A DNA stretch of 60,000 bases, taken from assembly GCA_015680685.1 (NCBI GenBank), contig MNCI01038012.1, positions 188,001 through 248,000 on the forward strand. The letters are read 5' to 3'. The DNA is from Gnetum montanum. Lineage: Eukaryota > Streptophyta > Gnetopsida > Gnetales > Gnetaceae. Under the pieces are notes generated by a model, which saw only the letters and a program-made list of their open reading frames with translations, had not been told where the DNA came from and did not search any database. The position numbers and the translations under genes are program-made. Each line of letters begins with the position of its first letter. Position 1 is the first letter of the stretch. Below, one piece after another: positions 23,394 to 34,457 of this stretch.

Positions 23394-26300
23394 ATGGCTG
23401 TCCAACAGTCCATCATTCCACAGCCGACAATACAACCCATAGCGAGGCCCTGCCAGTCCCTAAGGTTGCAAGGGAGGAACCCAACCTCTAACATTATAAA
23501 CCAGGACTAGTACAACTTCATATGTGTGAAGATACAAGTTGGTCTGGCAGTAGATCGAGCCAAAATAGAGGTGAAGAGGCAGTATGAACTCTTCTATAGG
23601 AGGGGACGCGAGTTCATCCCTTCCCCACATGATATAATCCCTGTGCCAGAATAGTACTCATAGCTCATCACATGACTCCTCCTGCAAAGGAGTCAGTCGT
23701 TGGATCAGCCTGCAGTAGATTTCCAACTAGAAGAGGAGGACGAGTTTGCTGCCCAATCCGAACACGAAGACTCCTATCACATCCTCAGTCCACAAACCCA
23801 TATCAACCCCATGCTTCACCTAGCCACAGGGGAAGTCATGCCCCTCCAACCCCTCAGGTTTACCTAGGCATAAGCACCTCCACCAGAAACATATGTGCTA
23901 GTTCATGTTCGTCTGGTAACTAACCTACAATTCAGCATACTCCCTCTCGCTATCATCCCCACTGCGGCAGCAGGCCCATCCTCGCAAGCACCACACCCAC
24001 ACAGTAACACGGGAGCCACCTTCTCGCCTCAAGTGATAGGGATGCCACATGTGATACCAGCATCCATGTCAGCCCACTACATCCCCCACATCCAAACGTA
24101 CGGGGCCCCTTCCACCGCCATAACCTAATAGGGGGTTCCTGCACAAAACGTGATCGCTCAATGGGCGGCGATGGATGTGCCATCACATCAACCCTCTTAC
24201 CACCACGTGCCACCCCATATGATTCCACTAGCCAAAATTCCCCAACTACAGCTGCAACCGCAATAACAACAACCCCTCACCTACAATGTGTCGCCCCTGG
24301 TACCACACACTATAAACATCCCACAAGCACCACTGCCGACTACATAGCTTTCAGCCTTTCAGCCTACCATTCAATAGTCCAACCTATACAACGTTCCACA
24401 CCCCCAAGTTGCTATGTCACCTAGTTTGCAAGACTGGGTAGATGCCAAAAAATTGATGTAAGAATTAACTGACGAGGTAAAGCACCTCAAAACGGCTGCC
24501 GACGGAGAGCTGAAAGTAGTAGACTTCTACCACGATGACCCCATCAGCCCTTCTGTCCCACCTCTGACCTTGCCCAAAGGTATATCCTTGCCAAAAATAA
24601 CTAAATATAACAGGGATATGGAACCCAATGCTCACTTAATAACGTTTAGGTTAGAATGCGCATTACTCCAAGCATGGCCACATGCCATTTTACGAGTATT
24701 CCCTATGTCTCTCACAGGGAGAGCACTCGATTAGTATCGGGCCTTGCCAAGGAATTCTATATTTTTCCTTGGAATAGTTGTTACATCAGTTCATAACCAG
24801 GTTCAAATATAACTTGAAACCTGAGGCGACATTGGACAGCCTTATAGCACCGCTTGAACCTGTACAAAAATTCATTCAGAGTTGGAGTGCCGCTCTCAAT
24901 GAGCTACACGAGCCAATCTCACAGACATATCTACTCACAATTCTAAAGGGGGTTGTTAATGACTTCTTCAAATCTAAATTGTACTATCTTAATGCGTGTA
25001 ATCTTAACCAAGCCTTTGTACAAATCAAAAATATAGAAGAGGTAGCTCAAAATAGCCATGACCCCGCATACTTAGTCTTCAAAAATCAACATAGTAAAAA
25101 GGATAAAGAGAAGGCTAAGGCAAGTATAGCGGCAATAGCAGAAACGCAACAACCAAACAAACCACCAGTAGCCCCTACTAACTATACTAGACCTACTCTA
25201 GTCACTACACCAGAATCATCATCATCGCAGAGCCCAACACAAAACTGTGCGAGAAATTTTGAGAGGAAAGAGCCTTCTCAATATACGTTGTTGCCTATGA
25301 AGCCATCCCAGCTATTCGATCAACTAATGAAAGCTAGATTAATGAAACATAAATAGTTATCCCCTATGGCCATCTAGAGACACGATCGGTTCTGTCAACT
25401 CGTACAGAATCCAAGCCTAGTGACGCCGGATGAGCCTCCAGTGCCCAAAGGTTTTAGAATGGATCACTTCTGCAATTATCATCAACGTAATGGGCATGAC
25501 ACGGATTACACTTTCACACTGAAACAAGACATACAGCGAATGATCGATGAAGGAAAAATCACCAAAGAACCACAGAACCAGGCTATGGAGGTGTATAAAG
25601 ACCCTCTGAACACCAAAGATGCGTTGTACGTTATCAATACAATCTACCTTGATGCTGAACCCGCCATACCCAGCATTAACACCGTCTACCCTGATTATAA
25701 ACAATAGACACCTAACAAACCATTTGTAGTTCATGTTCCTCCTACTCCATCCACATCCATGCCTCAAACATTATCCACCCCGCAAAAATCATACGGAGTG
25801 CGCATACCTCCTGCTGTCACTACCCTGAATCTATCAACCCCTCCCACTCAAACTACCACTTTCATAGTCCGAGTGCTGCCCATAGTTGCAATAGCAGAAG
25901 TCCAACCTCCACCTACACAAACCCCATACGTTGTTAGGAAATCCGCAAGTCCTAATGTTTATCAAGCCTCCACCTCACAAACGCAAGGAAAACCTACCCC
26001 TGACGTCATTAGGATGCCTGGCCAGCCTTCTGCTTAATCACACCCAACTGTCCAACCCCAACCCTACCTGCCTCCATATGTGGTATGGATCCCAAGGGAA
26101 CCCAAAGCATCAAGACCAGCTCCACCTCCACGCCACATACGAGAACGCTTAGCAGATAAGCTTATGCGTGAACGCTTGGAGAAGGAGCATCAACGGTTAA
26201 CTGTAAGGCCATCTAAACCCACTCCACTTAATGCCGTACCCATGACGCAACCCAACAGTCAACCAAGCACAGGGAACGAGGGTGAACCATCCAAAAAACA

Positions 26301-26715
26301 TGACAAGTCTAAAACAATGGCTCCGAGCAAAAACGACGAACCAACAAAGCATGAAATAAAATTGTTGGGGCCAATCGACCCAATCACCACTGATACAAAC
26401 GCCCCCAGTAGTAGAGACTTGGCAATGTCTTTAACACAAGTCACACAAGAAATCAAGCAAAATAACACTTCGCTAAGCTTGTATGACTTGATTTTTACAT
26501 CCCAAACACATCGTGAAGCTCAGGTCTGTATGCTAACATCCATCCCAGTAAGCGAGAACTTGCCCCCAAACGAACCATCCATTCATGCTGTGATGTACTC
26601 GCCCCAAGGGTTAACGTCCAAACCCCTAAGCTTTCACAATGATAACATTAAAATGGATAAGAAGACAGGGGAGGTAACAATAGCTCCCATGTTCATAATG
26701 ATATGCATAAATTAG
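23394..26715 (+). pseudogene. Tat-c gag, nearly continuous but interrupted
   Basis: ATG at 23394 sits in a good context (ACCATGG). The N-terminal part is low-complexity, rich in Pro, Gln and His. The capsid-type domain follows: LPKITKYNRDMEPNAHLITF, LRVFPMSLTGRALD, then after a frameshift near 24775 LHQFITRFKYNLKPEATLDS and a KFIQSWSAALNELHE helix. From 24778 on, gag shares one frame with protease, broken only by stops near 25354, 25374, 25705, 26035 and 26713. The stop at 24732 replaces the usual Trp of the ALDWY-type motif (TGG to TAG). The linker (26080-26715) has Pro- and Lys-rich stretches and the conserved THREAQVCMLTSIPV block. No zinc knuckle is visible, as often in Tat elements. Confidence 0.85.
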
Positions 26716-27426
26716 TTCAAGATACATAGGGTCAACGTAGATGATGGAGCTGCTACGAACATGGTACCATACCCCATCGTTGAACAACTAAGGCTGACGG
26801 AGTTAATCAGACCGACTGCAACTACATGTTTAAAATCATTCAGCGGGTCATGCGTGATGGTCAAAGGCATAGTGACCTTAGACTTCATAGCGGGGGACCA
26901 TTTTCCCACGTTCGCCAATTTTGTTGTGGTTGACAAAATGCCGGGGTTCAACCTAATATTAGGAAGACCTTGGTTGGCCCAACTGAAAGCAGTCTCCTCC
27001 CCTATACATCAAGAAATTCACATACCTTATGAGGGTGGTGAAATCATCATACACAAGGAAGCGGCTACACCTATTGTTTCATCACACATGAACATGGACC
27101 AAGGCTCAGAGGTTGAACTCGAAAAGCCTAGTCAAAATGACGTAAATGAAAAACAACCAGTAGGCAGTAATCCAAATCCATATAAAATAGAAACGCCTAC
27201 ACCTAACACCATACATACACCTTTGCAATTAGAAACTAATGCAGAACTCACAACAAATACTGAAACATCTAAAAACACTGACACAGAAGCCATTCCATCA
27301 GACGTCCCTTGGGCTGAATTACCATTCAACATAATCAGCGAAGGGGATGCTGAATACAGAATCATACCCATTGACACATCGCCTAACATTAAAAAGAAAA
27401 AAATTAAAAAATCCCTAAAACATTAA
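26716..27426 (+). pseudogene. Tat-c retroviral-type aspartic protease
   Basis: In the same frame as gag. Motifs in order: VNVDDGAATNMVPYPIVEQL (active-site Asp in a DDGA context in place of the common D-S/T-G), FVVVDKMPGFNLILGRPWL (flap/second Gly-rich block typical of Tat), and IHQEIHIPYEGGEI. A low-complexity Thr/Asn/Glu tail runs to 27426. It would process the polyprotein. The frame then closes and the next pol domain (RT) starts 6 kb away, beyond an antisense gene. The domain itself is open; it depends on upstream gag, which is interrupted. Confidence 0.9.
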
Positions 27427-27935
27427 ACTACCGCATGTCTGAAACAACGTTAAACTACAACTAGTCCGAAATGACGTTAAACTACAATAGATAAAAAAAA
27501 CGTTAAACTACAATAGATCAAAAAAAAAAAGTTAAACTACACTCCCTGTCCATAAAGATGTTAAACTATCATGTCCACAATGACATAAAACTAGCCACGA
27601 TCAAAAATGGTCGGTCAACTGAGGAGCCCATCCATGTTATCCGAAATGTTACTTGTTTACAATGGGGCCCGAAATGGCCTTAAACTACACATGGAGGCCC
27701 GAAATGGCCTGAAACTATGCATGGAGGTCCGAAATGGCCTTAAACTATGTAGTGGGGCCTGAAATGGCCTTAAACTACACATGGAGGCCCAAAATGGCCT
27801 TAAACTACTCATGGAGGCCCGAAATGGCCTTAAACTATGCAATGGGGCCCAAAATGGCCTTAAACTATGCATGGAGGCCCGAAATGGCCTTAAACTATGC
27901 ATGGAGGCCTAAAATGGCCTTAATCTAGATCACAG
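27421..27935. repeat. 30-bp minisatellite between protease and antisense gene
   Basis: A looser 5' part (27421-27600) has TTAAACTA every 30-36 bp. A regular array from about 27665 follows, with about nine 30-bp units of ATGGCCTTAAACTA joined to GCATGGAGGCCCGAA. Because 30 is divisible by three, both strands stay open; one plus frame repeats MALNYAWRPE. It flanks the 3' end of the antisense gene. It shares the CCTTAAACT core with the arrays at 33.13 and 36.84 kb. Confidence 0.92.
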
Positions 27936-28189
27936 ACTTGTACTTTGTTTCTCCTCTTATAATTACATCTGCATATTACACTTAGAAGAAATGAAAAAAT
28001 AAACCAAAATATTTTACATTGTCGTGTCGTGTGTGCAATCAAACTCAAAATCAACAAAAAATATTTATACATGCAATGCTATATAATTATAAGTGTCAAT
28101 TGTTTCCGTTTATCTTAAAGTTTTCGAGTTACAATTCCCGTATCAATTTGAGTTAGCATAGTTCCAAAGACAAAACTAAAAAAAAAAAG

Positions 28190-31100
28190 CTAAGCATTTG
28201 GGATAGGAGGATCATCCCCTTTAGATTCACCGACGTCAGGGGCCCCTGCTCCACTGGGGCCAGCCTCTTGAGCATCATCACCACCTTCATCCTGAAAATA
28301 CAAAATGAGACAACCAATATAAGAATAAGAGAGCATCAAAATTTCAAACATTCTTTAGAAAATCAATTCCACAATGACAAAATACTTACCATAGGAGATC
28401 TCCCCAAACCAAACTCCAATCGACGAAGGATTTCCTCCTCCGAAACACTAGTCCATTCTGTCTCATCAAGGCCTAGGTCAATGTCTGCCAAGGCCTTTCC
28501 CTTGTCAATAGCCAACCAGATAGGACGTTTCAAAGGAAATTCACCCATAGTAACTTCCCCAGAAGCAGTGGTAATAACCCTCTTAGGAGATTCCATCTCA
28601 ACTATGTTGTTCTCCGCAAAAGTATCGAACGCAGAACATAAGCCCAAACCCTCTACGAACATCTCAAGTTGTCGTTTCTCTATAGAAACTTCTTTCAATG
28701 ATCTCTTATAGTGGTGCTTATGATTCTTCTCATCTTGGCCCCACTTACGCACCTTGGAGGCAATTGCCTTCCAATCCTGGCACTTCAGATTCAATAGGTC
28801 TATTTGGGCTTTACGTTTTGCGAACCTTCGAGTTAGTGACGCATGGCGATTTAACAAGTTTCAATATCTATTGTACGTAATCTCGGACGTTCGCCAAGAA
28901 CTATCACCTGCTAATCGGGAAGAAGTGAATTCATAATGAGCTTTGAGGTCGTCACGTTCGATTGATAACTCGGAGATTTCCTTCTCCTTTGTCTGGATCT
29001 GCAACCATAGTTGTTCGATGGATTGCCTACAGGTCCACACCGACTTGGCGTTATGAACAAGGCTTTCCACCACCTCATTGTAAACTGGCCTTGGTACCTG
29101 TTCCACTTCTGGGGGTAGGGTAGGCAAATTTTCGATGCTAATTACCTCAGAAGGATCCCACCTCAACTTGGCACCTATGCGTATGAAAAGATCAAACATT
29201 AAGACAACAGAAACAAGGCGTGACACTCTAAAATAGAAAATCATTTAAAAACATTATACCTATATTTGGATGGACCTCCTAAATTCATTCGACAACCTCT
29301 TCTATGATCCTAGCCACAAAATCCATCTTACTTGGCATTTTCGTCCAAGTAAATGGCTCACGGGTGCGGGATGAACTAACCTCAGCGGTCCTCTTAGGAG
29401 GAACCATCTTCATAGGTACATCCAAGCGCACCATCCTGGTTTCGCTCCCTTCATCTAAAAAAAATGAAAATATGAAAATAAAATACCATAGAAATGACAA
29501 ATAACAGGGCAAGTTGAAATAAGATAAAAAGAAAACATACCACACTCCTCATCACCTTTTGGAGGATCGCCTAAATCTAGATTCCCCTGAAGAAAGCTGT
29601 GGAACATTTGTTCGATACCACCCTGGTCATCCAATGGCTTAGTTTCTGTGGTGTTCTCCTTTAATTCCTCTGTTCCTCCTCCCTGATCCTTATCCACATT
29701 TTCCTCTTCATTATTCCGTTCCGTGTTGGTCTCCTCCTCCTCCGTAATGGTTTCTAGCACCTGCTTCCTCACTTCTCAAATCAAGCCAAAGACATTAGTG
29801 ACATGTAAGCAATTGAAGAAAGAATTATAAACAAGATGAAAAGAATAAAATAATAAGCTGGCAAAGTCTACATACCGAGCATCTTGAATCTTATGCGCTT
29901 TACTTGTGGCTCCCTCACATTAGAAGCTTCCTTAGCTACGCGTTCGTGTCTCTTTAGCTTTGTTTTGGCCTGGCCCACGGTTTCTTTAATAACCCATTCA
30001 GCTCTTCTTGTAGTGAGGGGCATATCATCTGGCTCTAACCCTAGACTATCGTGAGTATGGATGGAGGTACTCGATGATCCCCCGGTCGTAATAGACACAG
30101 ACTCATCGATGCCTTCAGGCGCATCTTGGGACTTGGTTGTATCAAACAAGTGGTTGATCCACGGGCGGGATAGTTGACCCCGATCCCATAGAACAAACTT
30201 GTTACCTGCGTAGACTACCAAAAACTCGGTGAAGTGATGAAGGTAACCAGCAAAGAAGGCAAAGGTAAAGTGGGATTGTGCCTCGACATTCGAGCCTGAC
30301 AACAAAAATTCAGCCCGACAACAAAACTTCAGCCCAGTTATAGCGCACGCCAGTTTCCAGGATAGTTTGGATAATGCGCACCACCTCAACCCCAAGGCTC
30401 CATACCTGAGAAAGGGTTTTGGGAAATACCCATGCCCTAAATAGAGGATACAGCTCATTTACCTCCTCAACCTTTGCCTTCCCCTGCATCAGGAATTCCT
30501 TGGCACCCTTGGCCAGGCCCAACCAGTTCTCCAACTTGGACACCGTATGGAGCCCTTTATGAGCTTTGTCTAAAATTACACTTATGCCATCTTCTAGTAC
30601 CCTAAATAAGTTTGAAAAGAATTTTGGAAACAGATGGAAAACTACCTTAACACCCTTAATCTGGGTGCTATTGTAGGAGACAGACTCATTAAAAGAATCC
30701 ACAATCCCAATCATTTCCCCTATTGATACATCCAGACTTGGGGTCATGAAGAGCTCCATAAGGCCGACATTTTCCAAGTAGCGAACAATAGATGACGAAG
30801 CATGGTTGCGTAACCATTTTTGGGCCTTAGTCACCTCCCTGAACTTCATTGACAGTGTTGTCTCAGTTCGCTCGGTTGTGATAGGATCCCCACCAGGAGG
30901 TGCATCAACTACAAACGCAATGTAAGATTGTCATATCAGTATAACTCTCGGCAGTTAAAACATGTTAGCACATCCAAAAGACATTGTCATTTACCTCCCG
31001 TAGTAGACTTGGATGTGCTGCCTGAACCAGAGTCATGAGGGAAAACTGGCCCCCGGTCCAACCAATCTTTATCCAGCCATCCACGAGTTTGGCACATTGC

Positions 31101-32637
31101 TAATGCTCTAGAGAATCGTTGGTGAAAATAGATGATATCCCCCTTCATTAGACCTAATACAAATTTACAAAGGATGAGACCCACCATAAATGCCTCTAGA
31201 GCGGTACGAGTTAAGGCAAGCCCATCATCTTCGACACATATTCCGTCTGCATTAACTTTTGGCTTACAAACGAAAGGATGTCAAAACTGAGGCAAATGCC
31301 AAATGACGAAAAGAAGCAATAAACTTGAATGGTCCTACCTGCCCACTTGGTACACTGTGTCAGGAGGGTTCTGGAACAATGTGTGTGTGCGCGCGGCTAA
31401 GAATAAGGTGTTGTCAAGGTAGTCCTGCCCTCATGGTAATCGGGCCCACACGCACGCTAACGGGCATGTGGACCTGGGCCCACGGGCAGAACCATCCTCA
31501 TTCATAAGCTACCCCTCGTCGATGTCTTCCATGAAGACAACAACACCCTCCGCGGCTCCTGGTAGCATTGCCTCAAGTATGCTCCACGCCACCAGTTCAT
31601 TCAGGTGTGACCAGATAACTACTTCAAAATTGTCCAGTATGGAGGACAAGAATTTAGATGCACCTTCTCTGAACCAAACCCTGTTGTGATCCACGGTTAG
31701 GTCCGGGGTATGCTCATCCAACTCCATGGGGCCAAACCATGTTAGCACCTCAACAAGCTCAACCATGAGAAGAAAAGGCTTGGTGTCCCTACAAACAACA
31801 AGAGTACCAACGTAAAATCAGCCATGCTTCAGAACAACGCAAAAAATGAAGGTTCACATCGTAGGCTGACACTTGGAAAAATTTTCTAACTATTAACGCT
31901 CAGCGTATATGCTGGTAAACCTAGCGTAGACGCTACCAAAATCTGTTAATGCTCAGCGTATACACTGCTATACCTAGCGTATATGCTGTTGAAATCTGTT
32001 CACGCCCGACGTATACATTGCTTGACCCAGCGTATACGCTGACAACTAATTATTTACACTGAAACCAGAACCTCTTACGCTTAGCGTATAGGCTAAAGAA
32101 ACCCTCAGTGTATACACCACAGAAGTGGCTAGCATAAATTGTCTACGCTAGACACTGAAAAAAAATAGTTTATGCCAGAAACATGACAAACAGATCTACG
32201 CTGTGTCATACTTGAAAAGACAAACTGTGTACGGTCAGTGTATACGTTGAAGGAACCCTCAGCATATACGCCATCACAGCGTATATCATCTACGCTGATG
32301 AAATAGAAGGCTTACGCTGACAAAATAGAACTTCGTGCATAGAAAACTTATTACACCGTACAGTCTATAGCGTATACGCTAATACAACCATCTATGCTTT
32401 GTGCAAGAAAAGTGATCATGCTATGCATTGAAAACACATTTACGCTATGATAGTATACGCTAACCCGACCTTACGCTGCGAATTTACGCTCGGCGTATAC
32501 GCCGAAACCCTCCATGAGACTATCTACGCTACGAAACATGCATAAGAAAACATAACTAACAGAGGCAGATTCAGAGCCTACCTGTGTGATGATCCAAGCC
32601 ATGAAGGAATCCTTAGCTGGGGCAGGCACTGCAGCAT
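28190..32637 (-). CDS. Tat-c antisense eight-exon gene: HAD/NIF-like domain plus coiled-coil protein
   Basis: Predicted exons on the minus strand: 32637-32582, 31788-31339, 31262-30995, 30908-29876, ~29775-29541, 29454-~29260, 29174-28390, 28291-28190 (TAG). Most are bounded by GT and AG, for example CTATG|GTAAGT at 28390 and TTTTCAG at 28292. Exon 2 reads as a FCP1/NIF-type HAD domain: KPFLLMVELVEVLTW, REGASKFLSSILDNFEVV, SHLNELVAWSILEAMLPG, then NTLFLAARTH and LFQNPPDTVY. The catalytic D-x-D and DD are missing (VELVE, LAARTH). Exons 3-4 are helical; exon 7 is a charged coiled coil; exon 8 is acidic. Total is about 1000 aa. Defects: stop and frameshift in exon 2, a 19-bp duplication in exon 4 (30298-30335), a stop near the end of exon 6, and one TGA in exon 7 (28861-28863). 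Exon matches in Tat-b confirm the model. Function unknown. Confidence 0.75.
31860..32560. promoter_or_regulatory. GCGTATACGC palindrome array in intron 1 of the antisense gene
   Basis: More than twenty copies of the same palindrome as in the LTR occur here, including the perfect 14-mers CAGCGTATACGCTG (32028-32041) and TAGCGTATACGCTA (32367-32380). The array lies in the predicted first intron, on the promoter side of the gene. Sequence between copies is not repeated, so the motif itself was amplified or kept. Confidence 0.75.
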
Positions 32638-32749
32638 GGCTTCGCTCTCCTCTGCGAAGGTCAAGTTAGGACTCTTCCTCCCCTGCCCTTCCGCCTCCTT
32701 GCCTCTGCCTATCTTGGCTTCTATGCTCGGATTGATAGCTTACGCTGAG

Positions 32750-32935
32750 CGTTGAAACTCTGTACGCCTACGCTCGACCTTCTACACTCGACGTCTACGC
32801 TGGGGTTTAGTCAGCGTCTACGCTAGGGTTTAATCGATCGACGTCTACGCTCGAGTTTGGGTTTATGCTTATGCTAGGTTTCGTAGTTTACGCTTACGCT
32901 CGCTTAGTCGCTTACACTCAGAATGCAATGTAACA
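32750..32935 (-). promoter_or_regulatory. Predicted 5' UTR of the antisense gene with TACGC repeats
   Basis: Between the TATA box and exon 1 the minus strand holds further AGCGTAGACG and AGCGTAAACG units. An in-frame TAA near 32750 shows that translation cannot start upstream in the exon 1 frame, which supports the ATG at 32637. Confidence 0.45.
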
Positions 32936-32955
32936 AATGAAGCTTCCCTACCCCC

Positions 32956-32965
32956 CCTTTTATAG
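32956..32965 (-). promoter_or_regulatory. TATA box of the antisense gene
   Basis: CTATAAAAGG on the minus strand is a near-ideal plant TATA box, about 320 bp before the predicted start codon, with no minus-strand LTR nearby. It implies that the gene is transcribed separately from the element's own LTR promoter, in the opposite direction. Confidence 0.65.
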
Positions 32966-33129
32966 CGCTTTGCCATCACTGATGCCACCGCTTACACCGC
33001 CGCCTCCCAGTTTGCTACTTTTTGCATTTTTACTCATTTTTTGCTGAAAATTTGCTCAAAAATAATAAAAAAACAGAAATTACTACATCCAGGTTCCCCT
33101 GTGAACCCCATTTTGGACATTTACGCCGA

Positions 33130-33235
33130 ACATTCCAGCATAAACTGCCATTACGGCCCAGTATGGCCTTAAATTGCCACATACAGACCCATTACGGCCT
33201 GGTATGGCCTTAAACTGCCATGCGTCCCGGTGTGA
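33130..33235. repeat. Short minisatellite between antisense gene and RT
   Basis: Two to three units of about 40 bp share ACGGCC-GTATGGCCTTAAA-TGCCA. The GGCCTTAAACT core is that of the array at 27.66-27.93 kb, so the antisense gene is bracketed by related repeats. Confidence 0.75.
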
Positions 33236-34457
33236 TGATAATCCACCATCATATTGTACACATAATCTAAAATTACCAAAGAATGTAGAACGATGCCCAT
33301 TAGCTCATTCGGCCCTCTGTTTATTGGTAGGAGCAAGCCTGATGGATGGCCAGCATTTAACTGCACCGTTAATCATTGAAGGACCATATGGTAAAATTAC
33401 AAGAGATATTAACATAAACCTCATCCACTTAAGTTCATCAACGGATGACGCAACCATCGCCTCAACACAGCAAACAATAGACAACTACAAAGACATGACA
33501 AAATCCCTCGACATAGAAGCCGAAAATATCACCAAAGACCCGTTGATCGAAACCCCCATAACCATGCAAACAATTAAAATACTAAAATTAAGCACATTAC
33601 TAAAACCGCACCTAGCCAAAAACATTGAGGACGTGCTTAGGGAAAATATAAAAGCATTCGCTTGGTCTTATACGGACATGCCCGAACTAGATCCCCGAAT
33701 TGTCCAGCACAACATTATCCTTGACCCAAAATTGAGACCAGTAAAACAAAAGGCACGAAAGGTTAAACCCAAAGTGGCATTGGCAGTTTGTAATGAGATC
33801 ACCAAACTTTATCAGGCTAGCTTCATTCAAGCTGTTGATTACGCTGAGTGGGTATCCAACATGGTCATTGTTCCGAAGAAGAATGGAAGCATTCAGTTAT
33901 GCATTGACTTCCGAGATTTAAATGTTGCAACCATAAAAGATGATTTTCCTCTACCCAGCATTGATCAACTTGTTGATTCAACCACTAGGCATGCACTGTT
34001 ATCTTTTAGGGATGGCTTCTCGGGATACAATCAGATACGCATCAACCTGGAGCATCAGCTTCAGACAACCTTTATGACACCATGGGGAACCTTCTGTTAC
34101 ACAATGATGCCCTTTGGTCTCAAAAACGCTGGGGCCATGTATCAAAGAGCAATGACATTCATCTTTAGTGATTACATGTTACACTCGCTCAACGACTATG
34201 TAGACGACATTGTGGTTAAGTCCAAAACATCAGAACAATATGTACAAGACCTTGACCTGGTATTAAAATGTTGTTTAAAGTATGAATTGAGACTCAACCC
34301 AAAAAAATGTGTCTTCGGTGTCAAGATAGGAAAAATGCTTGGATTTATAGCCTCAGAAGCAGGGATACAAGTAGACGCCGATAAGGTTAAAGCCATAACA
34401 AACCTAAAACCACCAGGCAACCTTACCGAACTTCGAGGTCTACAAGGTAGATTATAG
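33174..34457 (+). pseudogene. Tat-c reverse transcriptase
   Basis: Open over 427 codons. After a linker (SLMDGQHLTAPLIIEG), RT motifs occur in order: DMPELDPRIVQHNI, AEWVSNMVIVPKKNGSIQLC, IDFRDLNVATIKDDFPLP, ALLSFRDGFSGYNQIRI, YTMMPFGLKNAGAMYQRAM, catalytic NDYVDDIVVKSK, and LRLNPKKCVFGVKIGKMLGF. The motif set and wording are those of the plant Tat lineage. The open part is complete for the RT domain, and the same frame continues with stops through RNase H and integrase to 36923. It is separated from protease by about 5.7 kb, so a sense transcript would need splicing, reinitiation or some other device to express it. Called a pseudogene because the downstream polyprotein is interrupted. Confidence 0.93.

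Noticed and set aside
22190-24424. Short plus-strand frames in the leader and start of gag as extra genes
   Set aside because: Most overlap the main gag frame from ATG 23394 or the motif-rich leader; no independent domain is seen.
27657-27928. Repetitive open frames on both strands over the 30-bp minisatellite
   Set aside because: A unit length divisible by three keeps frames open by default; treated as repeat, not gene.
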